In this document: positions 1-3,759 of the stretch, piece by piece
Numbering within the stretch: position 1 is the stretch's first letter
How the letters are laid out: every line of letters begins with the position of its first letter
Origin: Methanolinea sp. UBA477
Lineage (GTDB): Archaea > Halobacteriota > Methanomicrobia > Methanomicrobiales > Methanospirillaceae
Length of the DNA stretch: 7,641 bases
Direction of reading: 5' to 3'
Assembly (NCBI GenBank): GCA_002509485.1
Contig: DAWO01000019.1
Location: forward strand, 4,947-12,587
Notes under the pieces: model-generated
Seen by the model: the letters and a program-made list of their open reading frames with translations, nothing else
Databases searched by the model: none
What the model was told of the DNA's origin: nothing
Made by a program: the position numbers and the translations under genes

Positions 1-599
1 TCGTCGACCACCGCCTCTTCCGTTATATGCAGGATATGTCCGAAGAGGTCGCAATCTCCCCTGAAATCCCTGATTGCGGTGATCCCGCTCCATCCGATCG
101 CATGACCCGTCTGCCCCCGCCGAAACGACCTCCCGCACGTGTCTGTGACGATGACCGCGACATCGACACCCGCGACGGATCTGATCGCGTCTGCGATCTC
201 CTGTGCAGCGCCCATCGGATCACGGGGCAGGAATATCAACATCCCGTCCTCGATGTTGCTCTGGTCGACACCCGCTCTCACCCCGATGTGTCCGCAGGGC
301 ACTTCAGAGAGGACGAACGGGTACTCAAGCAGGATATCGGCAGATTCGTCCAGGACCGCCTGGATGAAACGCGGATCTTCCCCCGTCATGCCGGCTATCC
401 GGCTGGCACGGTCGCCGGGGGAGATATCTGCGAGCCTTCGTGTGTACCCACGGGCTTTCGAGTAGACGGACGATGCCACACAGACAATATCGCCACTCTG
501 CAGTCCGATGGCCGAACAGATCAGTGCAGGCAGATCGTCACCCTCGTGTATGATGGGAAGGCCGGTGACACCGATGACCTCTATAGGTTCCTCTGACAT
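1..599 (-). CDS. cofE: Coenzyme F420-0:L-glutamate ligase (partial, C-terminus cut by window edge)
   Basis: CofE adds L-glutamate residues to F420-0 using GTP and divalent metal, the gamma-glutamyl tailing step of F420 synthesis in the cytoplasm. I translated the minus strand by hand from the ATG at 599-597; the frame stays open to the left edge, giving 199 codons of a family usually near 250. Visible family landmarks are Gly-Leu-Pro-Ile with Gly-Asp-Asp near residues 13-22, GVRAGVDQSN at 106-115, and TDTCGRSFRRGQTGHAIG at 152-169. The aspartates at 112 and 153 sit where the family binds metal. The start is supported by a GAGG motif about 4 nt upstream and by agreement with the usual short N-terminus. 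Residue 50 is Arg where SKAEG is the common form (here SKARG). The gene is divergent from the DUF1922 gene. Identification is confident; activity is inferred. Confidence 0.93.
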   Translation of the reverse strand, partial: MSEEPIEVIGVTGLPIIHEGDDLPALICSAIGLQSGDIVCVASSVYSKARGYTRRLADISPGDRASRIAGMTGEDPRFIQAVLDESADILLEYPFVLSEVPCGHIGVRAGVDQSNIEDGMLIFLPRDPMGAAQEIADAIRSVAGVDVAVIVTDTCGRSFRRGQTGHAIGWSGITAIRDFRGDCDLFGHILHITEEAVVD

Positions 600-678
600 T
601 TTCCTCAACCAGTAAAGGGAGCGGGATCAGAAAAATACTCGCATTTCCAGCCTCCGTATGCCCGTGCAGCGAGGGTAG

Positions 679-721
679 CCTGACCAGGGCAGTCCACGTG
701 GTGGATCCGGTCCCGGTCAGG
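679..721. repeat. Nested inverted repeat (CCTGACC ... GGTCAGG with inner TCCAC/GTGGA)
   Basis: Outer arms CCTGACC (679-685) and GGTCAGG (715-721) are perfect 7-bp complements. Inside them TCCAC (693-697) and GTGGA (701-705) form a second perfect dyad with a 3-nt centre. It lies just upstream of the TATA box of the DUF1922 gene and about 80 bp upstream of cofE. It could be an operator or a structured RNA element; no T-run follows, so a terminator is unlikely. Confidence 0.45.
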
Positions 722-737
722 CGGCAAAGACCTGCGT

Positions 738-748
738 AATATATATAC
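738..748 (+). promoter_or_regulatory. TATA box of the DUF1922 zinc-ribbon gene
   Basis: The stretch TAATATATATA is the best archaeal TATA-box match in the window. Its centre lies about 34 bp before the ATG at 777, which predicts a transcript start around 768-772 and a leader of only a few bases. A GGAGGG at 753-758 falls before that predicted start, so it probably does not serve as a ribosome binding site for this gene. Confidence 0.6.
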
Positions 749-776
749 CCATGGAGGGCACAATCACCGAATACCC

Positions 777-1043
777 ATGTTCCTGGTGATCCGGTGCCCG
801 GGCTGCAGGACATTTACCTATGTTGACAGGTTCCAGCAGTGGAAACTCTGTGCGGTATGTGGAGAGGCGATCAATGTCAGGCGGGCCCCTGCATACGTCG
901 AGGTTGACGACTACCATACGGCAGAAAGCATTGTCGACCAGCTGGAAAAGTACCTGCACCAGACCCGGCGCGACGATCTGACCCCGGAAGAGATCGCGAC
1001 ATTACGGGAACAATATACACAGTGGGTTCGTAAAAGGGTGTAA
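777..1043 (+). CDS. Small zinc-ribbon protein, DUF1922-like
   Basis: An 88-residue protein opening with a four-cysteine zinc ribbon: Cys7-x2-Cys10 and Cys25-x2-Cys28, followed by a short strand and an acidic patch (VEVDDYHTAE, 41-50) that leads into a helical C-terminal half. The pattern of an N-terminal hydrophobic strand, RCPGC, CAVCG, then a basic-to-acidic transition and an amphipathic helix fits the DUF1922 family typified by the small Methanothermobacter protein MTH1184. That family has a zinc-ribbon fold but no assigned function. The C-terminal extension past residue 60 is longer than I expect for the family. The start at 777 matches the TATA spacing and implies a nearly leaderless message. 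The stop is 2 bp from the stop of the convergent gene at 1046-1195. Family assignment comes from recall of the motif pattern, not a search. Confidence 0.8.
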   Translation: MFLVIRCPGCRTFTYVDRFQQWKLCAVCGEAINVRRAPAYVEVDDYHTAESIVDQLEKYLHQTRRDDLTPEEIATLREQYTQWVRKRV

Positions 1044-1045
1044 TC

Positions 1046-1195
1046 TTACCATTTTTTCCCGCATTTGTGACAGAGAATGGTCACCTCCCTGCCACAGGCA
1101 GGACAGTGAAGACCAAGACGCGGAGTGTATTGAAGAGGTGTGTCGCACCGCTTGCACAGGATCTCCATCTCGTATCCGCATTCGTGTCTTATCAT
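1046..1195 (-). CDS. 49-residue double zinc-ribbon protein (short ORF)
   Basis: Reading the minus strand from the ATG at 1195-1193 to TAA at 1048-1046 gives 49 residues with three clean CxxC knuckles: C14-K-R-C17, C31-P-A-C34 and C42-H-K-C45, plus His4 and Cys6 near the start. Spacing resembles a zinc ribbon followed by a third knuckle, and the protein ends Cys-Gly-Lys-Lys-Trp. Such density of ordered CxxC pairs in one frame is very unlikely by chance. An in-frame TAA lies four codons upstream, so no longer N-terminus exists. No strong ribosome binding site is seen; AT-rich DNA centred about 32 bp upstream suggests a nearly leaderless transcript. Similar tiny archaeal zinc ribbons occur as nucleic-acid or protein-binding adaptors, but I do not recognise a specific family. 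It is convergent with the other zinc-ribbon gene. Confidence 0.8.
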   Translation of the reverse strand: MIRHECGYEMEILCKRCDTPLQYTPRLGLHCPACGREVTILCHKCGKKW

Positions 1196-1213
1196 ATCAT
1201 GTAGTTATCAGGC

Positions 1214-1272
1214 CCCGGATGAAAAATTTTTTGGGGGGAAAATTTTTTTCGAGGAAAAGGCCCTGATCCGGG
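1214..1272. promoter_or_regulatory. A/T tracts around G6, framed by 7-bp inverted repeats; likely promoter of the zinc-ribbon gene
   Basis: A5T6 (1222-1232), G6 (1233-1238) and A4T7 (1239-1249) lie side by side. They are enclosed by the perfect inverted repeat CCCGGAT (1214-1220) and ATCCGGG (1266-1272). A second, one-bulge inverted pair, ATCAGGCC (1209-1216 approx.) and GGCCCTGAT (1259-1267 approx.), overlaps the first. The inner tract is centred about 32 bp upstream of the ATG at 1195, suitable for a minus-strand TATA-like box. The outer tract and G6 are unexplained and could be a bent-DNA or regulator site. Confidence 0.45.
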
Positions 1273-1353
1273 ATTCTGCCGGTATATCTGGTCATTGCAT
1301 GCCCCGGCTGCATCAGGCCGCGGCTATTCCATGGCAGTTACCCTTATCCCTCT

Positions 1354-1368
1354 GAAACGAATACGTTC
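1354..1368 (+). promoter_or_regulatory. Imperfect dyad with weak TATA-like core before the FilR1-like gene
   Basis: The stretch GAAACGAATACGTTC has ACG/CGT arms extended by GAA/TTC with one extra base. Its centre is about 28 bp before the ATG at 1390, where an archaeal TATA box would sit for a leaderless transcript, although AATA is a poor match. An operator over the core promoter would fit autoregulation by the wHTH protein; this is inference. Confidence 0.3.
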
Positions 1369-1389
1369 AACTTACCAGTCCGGTGCATC

Positions 1390-2202
1390 ATGACCCCGAT
1401 CGATTATTATTCGGAGGTGATGGGAGAGATCCAGTCTCTCTACAGATCACGTCTCCAGGTCCAGATCCTGCTCTCTCTCCTTGAAAAACAGAGGCCTCTG
1501 TCAGAGCTCCGGGAGATCACCGGCAGCACATCTCAGGCTCTGATCCCAAAGATTCGAAGGTTGGAGTCGGCCAATTATATCGATATCAGGGATTACCAGT
1601 ATTTCCTGACACCGGTTGGAAATGTGCTGGCCGGGAAGATGCGTGATCTGTTCATGTTCCAGGCGGTTGTCACCAGGCATAAAAAATTCTGGTCTGATCA
1701 CTATATCGGGGGGATACCAGAGCCGTTCCTCTCCCGGATCGGCATGCTCTCCGAAGCCGATCTCGTCAGCGACACACAGAAAGATATCTTCAATGTCTTC
1801 TTAAACTTCTTAAAATCCATAAAAGAAGCCGAAAGGATCCGGATACTCTCCCCAAAATCGAGCCCTGCCCACATGGATGCCGTGGTAAAGAGGGTCGAAG
1901 AGGGAATTCCGGTTGAGCTGGTGATCGGACGGGAACTTGCCGAAAAATTTACTCAATCGCCCTATGTCGAGATGATACGGGAACTTGCCGGTAACGCCGG
2001 GAGTTCGATCCGTGTTGTTGAGAAGCCGCTGAAGATGAGCCTTTGCATGACTGACACATGTGTCTCGCTCGGACTCTTCCGGACTGATATGACGACCTAT
2101 GATAACACGTCCTGCCTGTCCGGCACTGATGAGAATGCAATCGCATGGGGAGACTGTGTCTTTGAACATTTCAGGGATATATCAACGCAATTCAAAGTAT
2201 GA
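1390..2202 (+). CDS. Winged helix-turn-helix transcriptional regulator, FilR1-like (DUF1724)
   Basis: A 270-residue soluble protein. Residues about 17-85 form a winged helix-turn-helix: a helix (SLYRSRLQVQILLSLLE), then PLSELREITGSTSQALIPKI as the turn and recognition helix, and a wing with YIDIRDYQYFLTPVG. After a helical linker, residues about 125-258 resemble the FilR1 middle domain (DUF1724), including a strand-rich RIRILSP segment (149-155) and GIPVELVIG (172-180). The family is abundant in methanogens and was named after a Methanothrix (Methanosaeta) regulator of methanogenesis and filament growth; its ligands are largely unknown. The ATG at 1390 has only a weak GGTG at 1382-1385. A second ATG at codon 11 has GGAGGT ending one base before it, which is too close. 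It may act on the tandem palindromes downstream at 2364-2398, but nothing proves this. Confidence 0.82.
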   Translation: MTPIDYYSEVMGEIQSLYRSRLQVQILLSLLEKQRPLSELREITGSTSQALIPKIRRLESANYIDIRDYQYFLTPVGNVLAGKMRDLFMFQAVVTRHKKFWSDHYIGGIPEPFLSRIGMLSEADLVSDTQKDIFNVFLNFLKSIKEAERIRILSPKSSPAHMDAVVKRVEEGIPVELVIGRELAEKFTQSPYVEMIRELAGNAGSSIRVVEKPLKMSLCMTDTCVSLGLFRTDMTTYDNTSCLSGTDENAIAWGDCVFEHFRDISTQFKV

Positions 2203-2343
2203 CACGTGCCACAGGACAGCCCGATCACCCTCTTTCTGCACAATACTGCTGCATGGGCGTGGCTTCCCTGTTCTATTGAGCGAGACAGTGCGTACCACTC
2301 ACACGGCGCGGTTGCTCCATACCATCATGGTGCACGATCTCCC

Positions 2344-2363
2344 GGCGGAATGATGCATCCGCC
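2344..2363. repeat. Perfect hairpin GGCGGA / TCCGCC
   Basis: GGCGGA (2344-2349) and TCCGCC (2358-2363) are exact complements around an 8-nt loop. It lies 140 bp after the regulator stop with no T-run, so it is a weak terminator candidate. It abuts the first of two palindromes at 2364, making a tandem cluster of hairpins. Confidence 0.4.
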
Positions 2364-2398
2364 TGATGACCATTCATCAGAGAGATGAACATTCATCA
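2364..2398. promoter_or_regulatory. Two tandem operator-like palindromes
   Basis: Copy 1 is TGATGA-CCAT-TCATCA (2364-2379), with perfect 6-bp arms. Copy 2 is GATGAA-CA-TTCATC (2384-2397), also with perfect 6-bp arms. The 15-mer GATGAmCATTCATCA occurs at 2365-2379 and again at 2384-2398, differing at one base and offset by 19 bp. They sit directly upstream of a TATA-like box at 2405-2412. Tandem near-identical dyads beside a core promoter are typical of regulator binding sites. The adjacent FilR1-like protein is a candidate binder, by proximity only. Confidence 0.55.
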
Positions 2399-2404
2399 CC
2401 GGAA

Positions 2405-2412
2405 TTAATATA
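2405..2412 (+). promoter_or_regulatory. TATA-like box, TTAATATA, preceded by purine-rich CCGGAA
   Basis: TTAATATA preceded by CCGGAA resembles an archaeal BRE plus TATA box. In the plus direction transcription would start near 2435, with no good ORF ahead, which points to a non-coding transcript. The box is symmetric enough to work in the minus direction, where the only ORFs are very short (about 23 codons). Confidence 0.4.
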
Positions 2413-2434
2413 GAAAAGCGGGAGATAACTCATT

Positions 2435-2688
2435 CTGGCCAGTGCAGGATCAAAATTTGTGCAGGTAAACGTGCAGAAACCTGTGCTGACTGAACATGCG
2501 GCAGTCCTGATGCGATAGGGACCAAAATCAGGAAATCGGGGGTGTTCTATCGGAACAATGATTGCCTGGGTGGTAAACCGGACACGTTCAAGTGGTCCCC
2601 ACTTGATTACCATCAGGGGATGCTGATGCAGAAGAGAGAGTAAGAGAAGATTCCTCCCATCAAAACTGATCTTTTCTCTCTTAATTTT
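2435..2688 (+). ncRNA. Candidate small non-coding RNA
   Basis: The span between the predicted start about 26 bp after the TATA-like box and the T-rich tail of the hairpin at 2632-2688 has no usable ORF. It folds locally: TCAAGTGG-tcc-CCACTTGA (2588-2606) is a perfect 8-bp stem with a 3-nt loop, CATCAG/CTGATG (2611-2628) is a 6-bp stem with a 6-nt loop, and CAGGT/ACCTG (2462-2483) is a weaker stem. Three GTGCAG repeats occur near its 5' end. The call rests on promoter, structure and terminator arrangement; no known RNA family is recognised. The alternative is decayed gene sequence. Confidence 0.3.
2632..2688 (+). terminator. Long imperfect hairpin followed by TTAATTTT
   Basis: Outer arms AAGAGAGA (2632-2639) and TCTCTCTT (2675-2682) match exactly. 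Inner arms AGAAGAT (2645-2651) and ATCTTTT (2669-2675) pair with one G-U. A 5-nt bulge interrupts the 5' side. The T-rich TTAATTTT (2681-2688) follows on the plus strand, with a T5 at 2714-2718 beyond it. It would end plus-strand transcription before it runs into pelota. In the minus direction the downstream tract is pyrimidine-rich but lacks a T-run. Confidence 0.4.
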
Positions 2689-2733
2689 CGTATGTTCTCA
2701 ACTATCCGGCCTGTTTTTCCGCACCTGTCGGTA

Positions 2734-3759
2734 TTATTCCACGCGGTACCTGAGCAGCGCGGCGATCCCTCCAAGGGCATCGAGCTGGGCTCCGGGATCG
2801 AAACTGCTTGAAAATATCACGACTTTTGTCCTGGTCTCTTCCGCCCTGTCGAGCAGAAGGGCGATTTCGGGGTCACGGAGGAGGAGATCGGACACCATGA
2901 GTACTTCACAGGCGCCATATGCCAGGGCTCTCCTGACCTCTTCCCTCCCATATGCCACCGGTTGATCGCAGGCGATCCTCCCGAGGAGCTGCTCCATCAG
3001 CCTCACCTCGTGGCCGAGCTGGAGGTCTTCTGAGAGCCTGTCGACGACACCCTGGCCGATCACGTCCTGGACAGCGCCCCTTCCCACCCTCCTGGTCTCG
3101 GCGACGACGGTCTTTTCCGCTCGATCAGAGTCGATTGTCCGGAGATAACGCACGAAATCGTCCTTGATAAAGCCGGGGCCGGCAACCACGAGAGGCCCGT
3201 CGATATCCTTCACATCCTGGTACAATCTCTCGAAGAAGGCGCTTCTCGAATCAATACCCTCACGTTTGCCGCTGCCCATCGATAACTCAAATACCGGCTC
3301 AGGACCGTACTGCCGCAGCCGGAAGAGTGCGGCGTCACCCTCCTCGATGGTGAGGATGTGGACCGCCTCATGGATGGACGCAGTGACCGCCCGTTCGATA
3401 CGCTCGAGATCGGTGGACTTCCAGTCTTTTATCACCGAGATCTCGAACCCGGGTTCGACATTCAAGGTGTGGTGGGATCCTGCATCAACTCCCTGCTCGA
3501 TCAGCCCGGATATGCGCAGCCTGACCGAATACTTGTGGAACTCGACCTTTTCGACCCGGATGCCGAGCCTGACCAGCCTCTTCTCCAGTTTTTCCGGCCT
3601 GATCTTGTCTGCGGACGATTCGGGTGCCCTGAAGGTGGTTGCAAAGACCAGGTCTCCGGGGACGACGATGTGGGAGAGGTGCCAGACGTCATCGACACTC
3701 TCGGGAAAGAGCACGATCTCCCCAAAAATCCCTCGGAGATGGGAGGTGTCAGCTTTCAT
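2734..3759 (-). CDS. pelA: mRNA surveillance / ribosome rescue factor Pelota (Dom34 homologue)
   Basis: Archaeal Pelota is an eRF1-like factor delivered by aEF1alpha to the empty or blocked A site of stalled ribosomes; together with ABCE1 it splits the subunits. From the ATG at 3759 the protein has 341 residues, the usual archaeal length. The N-terminal Sm-like domain (about 1-125) shows the hallmark segments DDVWHLSHIV (23-32), GDLVFATT (35-42), VEKVEFHKYSVRLRISG (69-85) and HTLNVEPG (97-104). The central domain spans about 130-230, with VVAGPGF at 191-197, and lacks the GGQ of release factors, as expected. The C-terminal eRF1-like domain spans about 235-341. A 356-residue reading from 3804 is possible, but the start MKADTSHLRG aligns with family N-termini and has GGTGGGG just upstream. 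The start lies inside the end of rqcH (11-bp overlap), suggesting translational coupling. Confidence 0.96.
   Translation of the reverse strand: MKADTSHLRGIFGEIVLFPESVDDVWHLSHIVVPGDLVFATTFRAPESSADKIRPEKLEKRLVRLGIRVEKVEFHKYSVRLRISGLIEQGVDAGSHHTLNVEPGFEISVIKDWKSTDLERIERAVTASIHEAVHILTIEEGDAALFRLRQYGPEPVFELSMGSGKREGIDSRSAFFERLYQDVKDIDGPLVVAGPGFIKDDFVRYLRTIDSDRAEKTVVAETRRVGRGAVQDVIGQGVVDRLSEDLQLGHEVRLMEQLLGRIACDQPVAYGREEVRRALAYGACEVLMVSDLLLRDPEIALLLDRAEETRTKVVIFSSSFDPGAQLDALGGIAALLRYRVE

Larger units (their letters stand above)
600..776. other. Divergent intergenic region between cofE and the DUF1922 gene
   Basis: This 177-bp gap must hold the promoters of both flanking genes. I see no coding signal: the overlapping ORFs on either strand have no recognisable motif and run into neighbouring genes out of frame. 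It contains a nested inverted repeat (679-721) and a TATA-rich box (738-748). No clear TATA box for cofE was found; the only AT-rich stretch on that side is GTATTTTTC near 631-639 read on the minus strand. Confidence 0.6.
1196..1389. other. Divergent intergenic region between the 49-residue zinc ribbon and the FilR1-like regulator
   Basis: This 194-bp region must drive a minus-strand zinc-ribbon gene and a plus-strand regulator gene. No coding signal stands out. It contains the A/T-tract, G6, A/T-tract block with flanking inverted repeats (1214-1272), an 8-bp palindrome GCCGCGGC near 1317-1324, and an imperfect dyad just before the regulator start. Confidence 0.55.
2203..2733. other. 531-bp region without a convincing protein gene
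   Basis: This lies between the converging ends of the regulator gene and pelota. ORFs of 60 to 84 codons cross it, but none has family motifs, a good ribosome binding site or sensible composition. It instead contains perfect short dyads at 2321-2331 (ACCA-tca-TGGT), 2344-2363, 2364-2379, 2384-2397, 2588-2606 and 2611-2628. It also has three GTGCAG copies at 2442, 2459 and 2471, a TATA-like box at 2405-2412 and a terminator-like hairpin at 2632-2688. Confidence 0.6.

Noticed and set aside
27..596. Plus-strand ORF of 189 codons
   Set aside because: It is antisense to cofE, whose minus-strand translation has clear family motifs; the plus reading is low in hydrophobic structure and has no motif.
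671..721. tRNA-like folding in the cofE upstream region
   Set aside because: No T-loop or acceptor-stem pattern could be fitted; only the nested dyad remains.
1140..1355. Plus-strand ORF of 71 codons
   Set aside because: It crosses the antisense of the zinc-ribbon gene and the A/T-tract promoter block, and its translation shows no family feature.
2206..2388. Plus-strand ORFs after the regulator (60 and 84 codons)
   Set aside because: GTG or internal starts, composition rich in His/Pro/Ser without pattern, and they end within the hairpin cluster.
2364..2398. Start of a CRISPR array
   Set aside because: Only two copies, 15 bp each, with a 4-bp gap; far too short and close for repeats and spacers.
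2377..2613. Minus-strand ORF of 78 codons in the 531-bp gap
   Set aside because: No ribosome binding site, no recognised motif, and it overlaps the tandem palindromes and the TATA-like box. It remains the best protein candidate in this gap but is not supportable.
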